Notes under the pieces: model-generated | Told to the model about the DNA's origin: nothing | The model's input: the letters and a program-made list of their open reading frames with translations, nothing else | Database searches by the model: none | Shown: piece after piece, positions 8,210 through 16,716 of the stretch | Layout of the letters: each line of letters starts with the position of its first letter | Position numbering within the stretch: the first letter of the stretch is position 1 | Position numbers and translations under genes: made by a program | Source of the DNA: Alphaproteobacteria bacterium CG11_big_fil_rev_8_21_14_0_20_39_49 | GTDB lineage: Bacteria > Pseudomonadota > Alphaproteobacteria > Rickettsiales > UBA6187 | Assembly: GCA_002787635.1 (NCBI GenBank) | Contig: PCXK01000026.1 | Span: 72,791-117,743, forward strand | Length of the DNA stretch: 44,953 bases | Reading direction: 5' to 3'

Positions 8210-8473
8210 ATGTTAGACATGTTATCAGATATCGGCAATATCCTTGGAAGCCTTACTAAAGCATCTGTTGCCACAAGTGCATTAAAGGACGTTGCCGACC
8301 CGACAGAAAAATCCGAAAAGGGTGATATAGGCTCAGTTGTCGCAGGAGGAGGCTTTCAAAAGCTTTCCGATACCTTGAAAAAGGGCGGCATGACCGAGCA
8401 AAAAGAGGGTGTGTCAACGTCTACTCCCAACGCTTCTCAGGAACAGGATAAGGGACAGGGACAAAATCGGTAA
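8210..8473 (+). CDS. Small protein with glycine-rich centre, unknown
   Basis: The 87-residue product begins with a mildly hydrophobic helix (MLDMLSDIGNILGSLTKASV). It passes through a GSVVAGGGFQKLSDTLKKGG segment and ends in a Gln/Ser/Thr-rich tail that looks disordered. No domain is recognised. It lies 6 bases after the Lys/Ala/Glu-rich gene and 78 bases before smr, so it is probably expressed with its upstream partner. Codon use does not look different from its neighbours. Its reality is supported mainly by the tight spacing. Confidence 0.5.
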   Translation: MLDMLSDIGNILGSLTKASVATSALKDVADPTEKSEKGDIGSVVAGGGFQKLSDTLKKGGMTEQKEGVSTSTPNASQEQDKGQGQNR

Positions 8474-8551
8474 TTTTCATTATAAAAGATACTTGTTAAC
8501 AATTTTAACTTCTATATTAAATTCCCATAACGTTTATGTTATAGTAACAAT

Positions 8552-9103
8552 ATGGAAGAAGAAAATAATTTAACAGATGAAGACTTGGAGCTTTGGTATT
8601 ATGTGAGTAAGACCGTAGAGCCTTTGCAAGGTAGGGAGCCTGTCAAGCCCCTCGCCCCTAAGCCGACTGAAAATTACACCGAAACCGAAACAAGCCTTGA
8701 AGACATCGAGAAACTAATTTCACAGACGCAAAAAGCAAAAACATCCACTCCCCAATATGACTATATAAAACACGGAACAATGTCCGGTGTAGATAAATCT
8801 ACGGCGAAAAAACTTACGGGAGGAAAGTTTCAGATAGACGCACGCCTAGACCTGCACGGCAAAACTCAGGACGATGCTTTGCACATGCTTCGTAATTTTA
8901 TTAACAGCTCATATAGCTCGGGAAAACGCAATGTGCTGGTGATTACCGGAAAAGGTGCAAATAATGACGGTATTTTAAAAAATCAGGTTCCACGCTGGCT
9001 TAACAATGACGGCTTACGAGAGCATATTATAATGTTTTCCCACGCAAAGCCAAAACATGGCGGAGATGGTGCTTTATATGTATTGTTAAGAAAAAATAAA
9101 TAA
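8552..9103 (+). CDS. Smr-domain protein
   Basis: The 183-residue product has a charged N-terminal region (about 1-90) and a C-terminal Smr domain. The domain opens with LDLHG at residues 99-103, has LVITGKG near residue 131, and ends with the HGGDGALYVLL signature. Smr domains, shared with the MutS2 C-terminus, act as nucleic-acid nickases/endonucleases or in ribosome collision clearance; which applies here is unknown. It is the last member of the secB / tim44 / mltA / smr group. The two small genes between mltA and smr are an insertion relative to the usual order. Confidence 0.9.
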   Translation: MEEENNLTDEDLELWYYVSKTVEPLQGREPVKPLAPKPTENYTETETSLEDIEKLISQTQKAKTSTPQYDYIKHGTMSGVDKSTAKKLTGGKFQIDARLDLHGKTQDDALHMLRNFINSSYSSGKRNVLVITGKGANNDGILKNQVPRWLNNDGLREHIIMFSHAKPKHGGDGALYVLLRKNK

Positions 9104-9131
9104 TTACCCCGTATAATAATTAATACATATA

Positions 9132-9905
9132 ATGATTTTACAGGGCGATATAGTGAATGAAAAATACAACAAGGGCTTTACATTAATAGAACTTTCCATT
9201 GTTATCGTAATTATCGGATTGATAGTTGCCGGAATAGTTGGCGGACAGGCTATCGTGCGTCAGGCAAAGGTACGTGCTATAATTTCCGATTACAACCAAA
9301 CTTTATCATCCATAAACGCATTTAACCTTGAATACAACGGACTACCGGGTGATTTCAACAGGGCAACGGCATATGGTATCGGAGGCGACGGTGACGGTAA
9401 TAAAAAGATACAAGGACAAACGGTTGAGGGATATTACGCATGGCAACATTTATCGAACGCAGGTTTAATAAGCGGCTCTTATACAGGTGTTGACGCCGGA
9501 AATCCTGATTATCAATTGGGTATAAACATCCCGCCATCATCATATGGAGGTAATGTTGCCATACATTTATCTTATATCGGTTCAGTAGGAAGCAACTGCC
9601 TTACCTTAGTTACACTCCCTTTATTCGGAGTTATAAACGAAACAAATGTTATAACTTTCGGTGCGATTGAAAATGCACCTTCAGGCTGTCCACGGGTGGG
9701 GTTTTTAAAAGTATCCGAAGCACATGGTATTGACACCAAAATTGACGACGGAAGTCCTGATAGCGGCATAATGTTCAGTGCAAATACGTCAGATCAAAAT
9801 AATAACGGTAACCGCTGTGTTGACAATAATGTTCAGGGAACAGGAGGTGCTAATTATGACTTTGATGAGGAAGGGAATGATTGCCGTATATTGTTCAAAT
9901 TTTAG
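9132..9905 (+). CDS. Prepilin-like protein (orphan pseudopilin family)
   Basis: The N-terminus is a type IV prepilin/pseudopilin signal: NKG followed by FTLIELSIVIVIIGLIVAG, with cleavage expected between Gly and Phe, and Glu at mature position 5. The mature part has LPGDFN and a GDGDGN turn. It continues with WQHLSNAGLISGSYTG and a C-terminal block IDTKIDDGSPDSGIM leading to two cysteines that could form the pilin D-loop (C......C.ILF). The same layout occurs in four other loci of this window. The start may instead be the GTG at 9153, giving a shorter leader. No pilus ATPase, platform protein or prepilin peptidase is nearby. Role unknown; minor pilin or secretion pseudopilin are possible. 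Confidence 0.85.
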   Translation: MILQGDIVNEKYNKGFTLIELSIVIVIIGLIVAGIVGGQAIVRQAKVRAIISDYNQTLSSINAFNLEYNGLPGDFNRATAYGIGGDGDGNKKIQGQTVEGYYAWQHLSNAGLISGSYTGVDAGNPDYQLGINIPPSSYGGNVAIHLSYIGSVGSNCLTLVTLPLFGVINETNVITFGAIENAPSGCPRVGFLKVSEAHGIDTKIDDGSPDSGIMFSANTSDQNNNGNRCVDNNVQGTGGANYDFDEEGNDCRILFKF

Positions 9906-9932
9906 AAAAATACACAATAAGTATTAAATTCA

Positions 9933-10436
9933 ATGAAAAAGTTACTAACTATTATTTTATTAATAACAACGATTCCTACAAATGGTTACAGCCTAACTTG
10001 TGTTCCCTCTTCTCCTTCAGATTATGACTTGATCTTTTTAGGAAAGGTAATAAAAGTTACAATTCCAGACCCTAAAACCAAGATAGACGATGATGGAAGA
10101 CGTATATCTATACCTCAAAAAGTAGATTTCAAGGTTATAAAAAATTACAGAGGTCAGACTGATGAAATACAAACAATATACTCTAACCCCGAAGGGGGTT
10201 TTAAATACGACCCTGAATATACGGTTAGTGACCGGCATATCTGGGTTTATGCAAATTGTGAGAATGACGTATGTCGACCTGCTTTGTGTGCATGGGGACA
10301 CCCTGATGATTTAGAAAATTTATTCATTATCGATGAAATTAACAATCCTGTTATTCGAGGCATTATTGCTTTAGGAATAATTTTTTTATTAGGGTTTATA
10401 ATTATAAGATTCTTTCAACAGCGTCCCAAAAAATAG
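9933..10436 (+). CDS. Secreted membrane-anchored protein, possibly netrin/TIMP-like
   Basis: The 167-residue product has a signal peptide (MKKLLTIILLITTIPTNGYS) and a first cysteine directly after it. The extracytoplasmic domain has DLIFLGKVIKV, VDFKVIKNYRG and a paired-cysteine segment ANCENDVCRPALC. A C-terminal membrane helix (about 140-160, IIALGIIFLLGFIIIRFF) with a basic tail follows. The pattern of a leading Cys, FxGKV and V.KNYRG resembles bacterial netrin/TIMP-like (OB-fold) domains, but this is inference from pattern only. It starts 27 bases after the pilin-like gene on the same strand, so the two may be co-transcribed. Its end overlaps gshB tail-to-tail by 35 bases. Confidence 0.6.
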   Translation: MKKLLTIILLITTIPTNGYSLTCVPSSPSDYDLIFLGKVIKVTIPDPKTKIDDDGRRISIPQKVDFKVIKNYRGQTDEIQTIYSNPEGGFKYDPEYTVSDRHIWVYANCENDVCRPALCAWGHPDDLENLFIIDEINNPVIRGIIALGIIFLLGFIIIRFFQQRPKK

Positions 10437-11331
10437 ATTCTAAACAAACATTCTCAATTCTGTTTATCGCCTGAATACCGGTTGGCGATGTAACATTTAT
10501 TTCGGTGAGGTAACCGTCAATAACATCTATACCTGTTAAGATAAGCCTACGCTTTTTAAGTTCGGGTTTTAGAGATTCACAGATTTGTTTTTCACGGGCG
10601 GTAAGCTCTGTTTTTTCACCATGACCGCCTTGCACAAAATTCGATAATATACTTCCCTGTTCGGGAATCCTGTTTACCGCACCTGCAAATTCTCCATCGA
10701 TCAGGATAATTCTCTTATCCCCTTTATGCACGTTTTCAATGAATTTTTGTGCTATGATAGGGGTTTTATATTTATCTATGAGTTTATCGGCTATTTCTTT
10801 TAGGTTGTTCTCTATCTTGAAAACGTCCCTGCCGCCATGTGCGTATAGAGGTTTTAGGACTATTTTTTTATGTTCTTTTTCAAAATTTTCAATTGAGCTG
10901 ATATCTGCCGATATCAGAGTTGGCGGCATAAATTCGGCAAAATCGGTCACGAATATTTTTTCAGGGCAGTTCCTAACTTGCATAGGATTATTTACCACCA
11001 TAACTTCACCGCATATCTTATCAAGCATATAGGTATATGTAAGATAGTTCATGTCATATGGCGGATCCTGACGCATAAGCAACACGTCCATATCTTTAAG
11101 AGCTAAGGTTTGTCGGTTACTTAATTCAAAATAATCCTTTTCCCGCCTGTGCAATGAAAGATTTTGAACGTTAGCAAAAACCTCACCGTTTTGTAAAAAC
11201 ATTTGTTGTGGTTGATAATAAAGCAGCTCATACCCTCTTTTTTGGGCTTCTAACGCTAAAACAAAGGTTGTATCGCTATTTATATTTATAGATGCGATAT
11301 CGTCCATCTGCACCGCTATTTTAAGGGACAT
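10402..11331 (-). CDS. gshB: Glutathione synthetase
   Basis: GshB joins gamma-glutamylcysteine and glycine using ATP in the cytosol. The 309-residue product has the family motifs LLMRQDPPYDMNYLT and VVNNPMQVRNCPEKIF. The ATP-grasp stretch VLKPLYAHGGRDVF, the GDKRIILIDGEFAGAVNRIP core and the C-terminal LTEINVTSPTG loop are also present. The stop of the dolP-like gene lies 2 bases before its ATG, so the two form an operon. This pairing is seen in other alphaproteobacteria. Its 3' end overlaps the convergent secreted-protein gene by 35 bases. Identification is firm. Confidence 0.95.
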   Translation of the reverse strand: MSLKIAVQMDDIASININSDTTFVLALEAQKRGYELLYYQPQQMFLQNGEVFANVQNLSLHRREKDYFELSNRQTLALKDMDVLLMRQDPPYDMNYLTYTYMLDKICGEVMVVNNPMQVRNCPEKIFVTDFAEFMPPTLISADISSIENFEKEHKKIVLKPLYAHGGRDVFKIENNLKEIADKLIDKYKTPIIAQKFIENVHKGDKRIILIDGEFAGAVNRIPEQGSILSNFVQGGHGEKTELTAREKQICESLKPELKKRRLILTGIDVIDGYLTEINVTSPTGIQAINRIENVCLESIFWDAVERIL

Positions 11332-11333
11332 AT

Positions 11334-11924
11334 TTATGACCTGCTAGCATCAGTCTTTAATATAGCATGGTTAACTACTTTTTGAACCCCTTTTACCATA
11401 CTTGCAATAGTCGTTACCTTGTTAAGCTCGTTTGCGTCCTGAGCTATACCCATCAGATAAACGATTCCGTCCACCACCTCTATGGAGTAATTGACCGAAC
11501 GCACGCCTTTTTCCAGCAGCAACCTGCCCGATATCTGGCTTTTAATCCATTTGTTCTGTGCTATATCGGTAAGGCTGTTTTCATCTTTTATCGTAATATC
11601 GTTAATTACTTCCACCACCCCCTTAGGCTTCCATGCCAGCCTTACGGCATCTATTCTTGTTTCGGTGGAATTAACGGTTCCGGTAAGATGCACTCTGCCC
11701 TCTATAACTTCAACAGAAATGCCCGATAACAGGTCTTTGGATTTTTCATCATTAACATATAGCTGTTTTATTTTCCAGAATATTGACGTATCGTCTATTG
11801 CTTTTCCTGCGGTTCTTTCCTGCACTGCAACAGTTCCAACCGTTGCTACCGAACCCAGCACCGCCGTTTCTACGCACGAGCTTGTCAAAAGCATTGCCGG
11901 TATTAAAAATATTATTTTTTTCAT
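11334..11924 (-). CDS. BON-domain outer-membrane lipoprotein (DolP/YraP-like)
   Basis: The 196-residue product has a lipoprotein-type signal (MKKIIFLIPAMLLTSSC). It continues CVETAVLGSVATVGTVAVQE, closely like the start of YraP/DolP, and then has two BON domains, about residues 45-115 and 120-190. The second contains SIEVVDGIVYLMGIAQD and a VVNHAIL end. DolP binds anionic phospholipid and supports outer-membrane integrity in enterobacteria; the same role here is inferred. It is directly upstream of gshB with a 2-base gap. A palindromic repeat separates it from lipB upstream on the same strand. Confidence 0.88.
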   Translation of the reverse strand: MKKIIFLIPAMLLTSSCVETAVLGSVATVGTVAVQERTAGKAIDDTSIFWKIKQLYVNDEKSKDLLSGISVEVIEGRVHLTGTVNSTETRIDAVRLAWKPKGVVEVINDITIKDENSLTDIAQNKWIKSQISGRLLLEKGVRSVNYSIEVVDGIVYLMGIAQDANELNKVTTIASMVKGVQKVVNHAILKTDASRS

Positions 11925-11972
11925 AACTAGCCTGTTTGTTTTAATTTGTAATTATCACTTTATTTCCGAATC

Positions 11973-12039
11973 GGCATTGCTAACTAAACATAGTTTTTGT
12001 ATTTCATGTCAAAATTTTTAATGTTTAGTTAGCAATACC
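11973..12039. repeat. Palindromic repeat between lipB and the BON gene
   Basis: ATTGCTAACTAAACAT at 11976-11991 is the exact reverse complement of 12021-12036, with a 29-nt loop; one more mismatch extends the arms outward to GG/CC. The left arm plus loop start (GGCATTGCTAACTAAACATA, then GTTTTTGT) is nearly identical to 22749-22777. It also matches 1741-1769 at about 23 of 29 positions. It lies 8 bases after the lipB stop. Confidence 0.8.
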
Positions 12040-12046
12040 TCAGACT

Positions 12047-12667
12047 CTACATAAATATATTCTCAAATTCTCTTTTCAACACTTCATCAACTTTTTCTTT
12101 AGGAACATTTATACCTAATTTTTCCAAAGATGTAACCCCATATTGTGAAATGCCGCATGGAACTATTCCTTCAAAATGGGAAAGGTCGGGGTTTATATTA
12201 ATAGCTATACCGTGATAAGTAACCCATTTTCTTACCCTAATGCCTATTGCTGCTATTTTTTCTTCAGTTCCTTCATTTTCTACCCAGATACCTACCCTGC
12301 CTTCTCTTATTTGACCGTCCACACCAAAAAACTTTAAGGTGTTTATTATCCATTGTTCCAGATTAAAAATATATGCTTTTATGTCCGTTGCCTGACGTTT
12401 TTTTAAATCCAGCATTACATATACCACCCTTTGCCCCGGACCGTGATAGGTATATTGCCCTCCCCTGCCCGTTTGATATACGGGGAATTTATCCGCCTCC
12501 AGCAAATCGTGCTTCGCAGCACTGCTTCCTGCCGTATATAAAGGCGGATGTTCGGTAAGCCATACAAGTTCATCAGATGCCCCCGATATAATACCGGCAA
12601 CTGTTTTTTCCATAAGATTCAGTGATTCGGCATAGTCCTGCAACCCGTCACTTATAAGATATTGCAT
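12047..12667 (-). CDS. lipB: Octanoyl-[acyl-carrier-protein]:protein N-octanoyltransferase
   Basis: LipB moves the octanoyl chain from ACP to lipoyl domains (PDH, OGDH, GcvH), the first step of lipoate synthesis. The 206-residue product carries EHPPLYTAG and the glycine-rich [17 protein letters not shown]. The catalytic dyad is Lys147 ([10 protein letters not shown]) and Cys171 ([10 protein letters not shown]). A short upstream noncoding stretch separates it from tRNA-Leu, which is on the opposite strand. A palindromic repeat follows its stop. Identification is firm. Confidence 0.95.
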   Translation of the reverse strand: MQYLISDGLQDYAESLNLMEKTVAGIISGASDELVWLTEHPPLYTAGSSAAKHDLLEADKFPVYQTGRGGQYTYHGPGQRVVYVMLDLKKRQATDIKAYIFNLEQWIINTLKFFGVDGQIREGRVGIWVENEGTEEKIAAIGIRVRKWVTYHGIAININPDLSHFEGIVPCGISQYGVTSLEKLGINVPKEKVDEVLKREFENIFM

Positions 12668-12758
12668 ATTGTCTTGATTAGAATGAAATTTATTGCTAAT
12701 AGTTCTCGCCTACCAATATAATATTTTTATGACTTTGTAAAATTTATTAAGTTATTTT

Positions 12759-12784
12759 GTCATGCTGAACTTGTTTTAGCATCT
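12759..12784 (+). repeat. Single 26-nt GTCAT...ATCT repeat
   Basis: GTCAT, then a hairpin GCTGAA/TTAGC-type core, then ATCT. It has the same length and ends as the inverted-pair units at 22775-22800 and 22816-22841, but stands alone, upstream of tRNA-Leu. Confidence 0.75.
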
Positions 12785-12818
12785 ACTTAAAAAATAATAT
12801 TATATGCATACGGAAAAT

Positions 12819-12907
12819 GCGACCGTGGCGGAACCGGTAGACGCGCAGCGTTGAGGTCGCTGTGCCTTTAATTAGGCGTGGAAGTTCAAGTCTTCTCGGT
12901 CGCACCA
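12819..12907 (+). tRNA. tRNA-Leu (anticodon GAG), CCA encoded
   Basis: The acceptor stem GCGACCG (12819-12825) pairs with CGGTCGC (12897-12903). Discriminator A and an encoded CCA follow at 12904-12907. The anticodon arm CAGCG-TTGAGGT-CGCTG gives GAG at 12853-12855, reading CUC/CUU leucine codons. A long variable arm (GCCTTTAATTAGGC) marks it as a class II tRNA. The T-arm has GTTCAAGTC. No intron or damage is visible. Confidence 0.96.
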
Positions 12908-13039
12908 TGCTTTCAAAGTGCTTTTCATATTTTTAATTTATGCCGCCCCCTACATGCATAAATATATCATTGGATTTCACCTCCTTTCTATGCTAGAAAA
13001 CCTTTGCGTACACTTAAATATAAGGATTCGGAGCAGAAA

Positions 13040-14437
13040 ATGTCGGAAGAGAAAGTCGAGATAGAAAAAGATGACGCTTCTGCCACGGCTAATGAGTCTT
13101 ACGGCATTTCAGACGAGCTGTCCAAAGAGTTGCTGGAGGCTTTGGAAGGCAAGCAGCGTGCCGTTGTAAAAGGTCTTGTAGACCCGCTGCATAGTGCGGA
13201 TATAGCAGATTTCATCGAGAAAATATCGCCCGAACAACGCAGAAGTTTTGTAAAATACATCCGTAAAAATTTTGCCCCAGAGATATTGGTTGAGATAAAC
13301 AATAGTGCAAAAGAAGATGTAATAGGGGTGTTGGGGGCAAGGAAAAGTGCCGAGGCGATAAATACGCTGGAAAATGACGACGCTGTTGAGGTTATGGAAA
13401 ACCTGACACAAGCCGGTCAGCAGGTGATTTTGGAAGAAATGCCTGAAAACAAGCGTGAGCAGATGGAAGAGAGCCTGTCTTTCCCTGAAGATAGTGCCGG
13501 TCGTTTACTTGACAAGAAGATAGTTTGTGTTCCTGAGTTTTGGACTGTAGGTCAGACTATTGATTTTTTACGCTCTAATAAGGATTTACCTAGGGATTTT
13601 TACCAGATATTCGTTTCCGACCCAAAAATGAAGCCTGTCGGCGGAGTTTTACTAAGCCACATCATGTGTTCAAACCGCTCCGTTAAAATAAAAGACATAA
13701 TGAGCGAAAACCTAAAAACCATAAAGGCGAATATGGATCAGGAGGAGGTGGCATTCATATTCAGGCAGTACGGTCTGGTTTCTGCACCCGTGGTAAATGA
13801 AGACGGGCGTATGATAGGTATTATTACCGTTGACGATATCGTACACGTAATAGAAGAAGAGGCTCAGGAAGATATCCTGCGTTTAGGCGGTATATCCGAA
13901 ACCGACATACATACCGGCTTTGCAGAAACCACCATGAGCCGCTTTCCATGGCTGATAGCCAATTTAGTTACCGCTATAATTGCGTCTGTCGTTATAGGTC
14001 TTTTTGAGGAGACCATAGAAAAACTTGCCGCCCTTGCTGTGTTGATGCCGATAGTTGCCTCAATGGGAGGCAATGCCGGAACCCAGTCAATTACCGTTAC
14101 CGTGCGTGCTATTGCCACTAAAGAACTGACATCAACCAACATGATGCGTGTGGTAAAAAAAGAGTTACTCGTAGGTGGGCTAAACGGGATAATGTTCGCT
14201 ATAATAACCGGTATATTGTCTTATGCGTGGTATGGAAGTTTGGGGTTAAGCCTTGTATTTGCCATTGCTACCATATTTACGTTGCTGCTTGCAGGGTTAT
14301 CAGGCACTTTAGTTCCTGTAGGGCTGGTTAAACTTGGCGTTGACCCTGCAATAGCATCAAGCGTTTTGCTTACTACCATTACCGATATAGTGGCTTTCGG
14401 AGTGTTTTTGGGCTTTGCTACTATGATCTTGTTTTAA
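13040..14437 (+). CDS. mgtE: Magnesium transporter MgtE
   Basis: MgtE is a Mg2+-gated Mg2+ channel of the inner membrane. The product (465 residues from the preferred start) has an N-terminal MgtE_N superhelical domain, about 25-130, and a CBS pair, about 130-250 (APVVNEDGRMIGIITVDDIV). Five membrane helices follow, with the signature LMPIVASMGGNAGTQS and LTTITDIVAFGVFLG at the end. The ATG at 13040 has GGAG six bases upstream; a TTG at 13004 would add 12 residues without a good ribosome site and is less likely. No Mg2+ riboswitch was recognised upstream. Confidence 0.94.
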   Translation: MSEEKVEIEKDDASATANESYGISDELSKELLEALEGKQRAVVKGLVDPLHSADIADFIEKISPEQRRSFVKYIRKNFAPEILVEINNSAKEDVIGVLGARKSAEAINTLENDDAVEVMENLTQAGQQVILEEMPENKREQMEESLSFPEDSAGRLLDKKIVCVPEFWTVGQTIDFLRSNKDLPRDFYQIFVSDPKMKPVGGVLLSHIMCSNRSVKIKDIMSENLKTIKANMDQEEVAFIFRQYGLVSAPVVNEDGRMIGIITVDDIVHVIEEEAQEDILRLGGISETDIHTGFAETTMSRFPWLIANLVTAIIASVVIGLFEETIEKLAALAVLMPIVASMGGNAGTQSITVTVRAIATKELTSTNMMRVVKKELLVGGLNGIMFAIITGILSYAWYGSLGLSLVFAIATIFTLLLAGLSGTLVPVGLVKLGVDPAIASSVLLTTITDIVAFGVFLGFATMILF

Positions 14438-14484
14438 TTATTATTGTTAACATTTAATTAACAAAAAATTGTTAGTTTAATATA

Positions 14485-15579
14485 ATGACTAACGATAAGA
14501 AAGATGCGTCTTTAACGGTTCAAAAAATCATTAGAGAGTACATTAAAAAAAATAAAAACAAAAGTGATCCTGACAATCCCAAAGTAATAGAATATCTGGA
14601 ACAAATAAAAAACTCCGGAACGTCTAAGGGGGGTAATATAGTTGAATCATCAACTAATTTAGTCCATGAGATAAGCAAAATTACCGAGGATGTAAAGAAA
14701 GTTTCCCTTTTAAAAAAAATTATTCAGGAAACAAAATCAAACCCGAAGTCACAAAAAATAATCTTAAAACAATCTGTTGAAGCTTTAAAACATCTTCCGT
14801 ATAAAGAAAAAGAAAAATTTATTAATTTTTGTGTATATGAACAAGGTACGCGGAATTTATATTCTGAAGAAAAACATGAAGACAGCAAAGAACAAGAGCG
14901 TCCTCTTGAGCTTTACGAAAATTACTTAAATTTTAAATCAAAAAACATGCCTTCAAATCAAAAGATATTGCTCGTAGGGGGAGGAAAATCGCAAATCCGG
15001 AAAGCCTTACCTATGCACAATATTACAAACTACGACCTAACGCCTGTAAGTCACAGCGATAAAATAGCAAATACCGAAATAGAAGGAAATTTTTGCAAAA
15101 AGTTAGACGATAGGGTTAAAAATAATCATGATCAAATTTGGTCTTTATTTTCATTGCCAATGTACGCAGAATCTACTACGCAAATAAAAGGCTTTTTTAA
15201 TAATGCCGTTAGCTCTTTAAAAGACGGAGGAATTATAAGGATATTTCCTATTGAACATTATGGGGAGTCTGCAAGTAGGAATCCTTCCTATTCTCTTATC
15301 ACAGAAGAGTTAATAGAATTTGAAAAAAATTCTATTAACATAATGGAACAAAATCCAGACTTGTTTAAGGTAGAACATTATAATGAAAAAATAGATAAAT
15401 CAATGTCTAAGAAAAATGCTAAAGGAATTACTATAACTGTTAACGACTCTCTAAAAGCTCAAGAATTCCTACAAAGCTCCCTAGATAAAATGGAATCTGA
15501 ATTCATGGAAAACCATAGCCGACCTAAAAAAAGCAAAACCACAAATCCTGCGGAAATAAACTTTGTTCCTTTTAAGTGA
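14485..15579 (+). CDS. Orphan protein with methyltransferase-like fold, unknown
   Basis: The 364-residue product has a very Lys/Asn-rich N-terminal half with no recognised domain. The C-terminal half looks like a Rossmann methyltransferase. It has a motif-I-like ILLVGGGKSQIRKA (about 170), an acidic YDLTPV strand end, and a motif-IV/V-like IWSLFSLPMYAE. The last piece is VSSLKDGGIIRIFP, the strand and turn typical of post-SAM-site motifs. There is no signal peptide or membrane segment. It looks more A/T- and Lys-rich than mgtE before it. It converges on the mic60-like gene with a 5-base gap. The fold is an inference from motifs; the substrate is unknown. It may be an acquired or lineage-specific gene. 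Confidence 0.55.
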   Translation: MTNDKKDASLTVQKIIREYIKKNKNKSDPDNPKVIEYLEQIKNSGTSKGGNIVESSTNLVHEISKITEDVKKVSLLKKIIQETKSNPKSQKIILKQSVEALKHLPYKEKEKFINFCVYEQGTRNLYSEEKHEDSKEQERPLELYENYLNFKSKNMPSNQKILLVGGGKSQIRKALPMHNITNYDLTPVSHSDKIANTEIEGNFCKKLDDRVKNNHDQIWSLFSLPMYAESTTQIKGFFNNAVSSLKDGGIIRIFPIEHYGESASRNPSYSLITEELIEFEKNSINIMEQNPDLFKVEHYNEKIDKSMSKKNAKGITITVNDSLKAQEFLQSSLDKMESEFMENHSRPKKSKTTNPAEINFVPFK

Positions 15580-15584
15580 TTTTA

Positions 15585-16697
15585 TCATCCCTCACTTGCA
15601 GCAACCTTGTTACTTACATGGACAAATATTTCTTCAGATGCTTTCTTAGATTCCACAAAAGAATTAGCGTCTTTTAACCAGTTTGAAATAAGTATTCTTG
15701 AGTCACCCGTTAGTTTTTCAGCTTCTTCTATAGCTTTTTCCACATTGCCGTTTTTTAGTGCCTTTATTCCCCTTGCGATTATATCCTCTGTTTCATTACC
15801 GTTTTCATTAGCCTCTATTTTTCGTATCTGTACAAGGTTAGACAATTTTAAGGTCAACCGGTCAACAGCTGTCGGTGCGTCCTTACTCTTTCTACTAACA
15901 TTCAATATTTCATCGGCTATATCATCGAAATCTTTCGTTAGCTTTTGTATATTAACGATTCCGTTCCTTGAATTTTCTTCTAAAACCGATATGTTATATT
16001 TTAGTTCTGAATCTTCTCCGGCAAAGAACTTGAACGCCCTTAATTCCTTCTCGAAACTAACCGAATTATTCACAGCTTCCCTTAATTTTACGGCAGATAT
16101 AACCAGATTATTGGAGAAAGCGTTTAACTTCGCCTGTTCAAGCTGTTCGCTGACGATATCTATTTTTTCCTCTAAAAAAGCAGTCCTGTCGCTAACGTCG
16201 CTGAGTCCTGCCGATATTGCCTGACTATCATATGCCATCTTCTCATATTCTTCGGGCGTTAAAGAATTTTGAACAACTTCATTTTTATCTTCTTCAACTG
16301 CAAGCGAGTCCGACAACGCTTCAACGAACTCATCTGAAGACCCTTCGTCTTTTTTGGCAAAGATATCTTCCTTTTCAGAATATTTTTCGGCAAAAACCTG
16401 CATATCTACGGATAGTTTTTCAATCCGTCTGTCGGCATCGTCAATCTTTCCCGTAAGAACTTTGTTTTCAACTTCCAGATTGTTTATCTTGTCGCCGTTT
16501 TTCTCGTTATCAGATAACAGGGCAGATATTTTTTGCGAGGTTTGAACATACTGAAATGACAATCCCCCTATAACCGCCCATGTAATAACGAAAAGAAAAT
16601 TAGTTACCTTGTTTTTTGTTTTCGGATTTGTTTTGTCGTCCGTTTTTTTCGCAGGTTCTATTTTTTCAACCTCATTATCTTTTTTATTTACAGCCAT
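15585..16697 (-). CDS. Mic60/mitofilin-like inner-membrane protein
   Basis: The 370-residue product has a charged N-terminal tail, one membrane helix at about residues 32-51 (NFLFVITWAVIGGLSFQYV) and a long periplasmic coiled coil. It ends in a helical domain (GIKALKNGNVEKAIEEAEKL ... SNWLKDANSFVESKKA) typical of the mitofilin signature region. Alphaproteobacterial Mic60 homologues shape intracytoplasmic membranes and are usually encoded after hemD; here it lies 19 bases after hemD on the same strand. That context strengthens an otherwise moderate sequence match. The protein is acidic and rich in Ser/Glu. Confidence 0.78.
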   Translation of the reverse strand: MAVNKKDNEVEKIEPAKKTDDKTNPKTKNKVTNFLFVITWAVIGGLSFQYVQTSQKISALLSDNEKNGDKINNLEVENKVLTGKIDDADRRIEKLSVDMQVFAEKYSEKEDIFAKKDEGSSDEFVEALSDSLAVEEDKNEVVQNSLTPEEYEKMAYDSQAISAGLSDVSDRTAFLEEKIDIVSEQLEQAKLNAFSNNLVISAVKLREAVNNSVSFEKELRAFKFFAGEDSELKYNISVLEENSRNGIVNIQKLTKDFDDIADEILNVSRKSKDAPTAVDRLTLKLSNLVQIRKIEANENGNETEDIIARGIKALKNGNVEKAIEEAEKLTGDSRILISNWLKDANSFVESKKASEEIFVHVSNKVAASEG

Positions 16698-16716
16698 AAT
16701 TAATGCCCTTTTTTAC

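Noticed and set aside
12908-13039. Mg2+ riboswitch (M-box) upstream of mgtE
   Set aside because: The gap is about 130 bases and lacks the conserved M-box helices that I could recognise.
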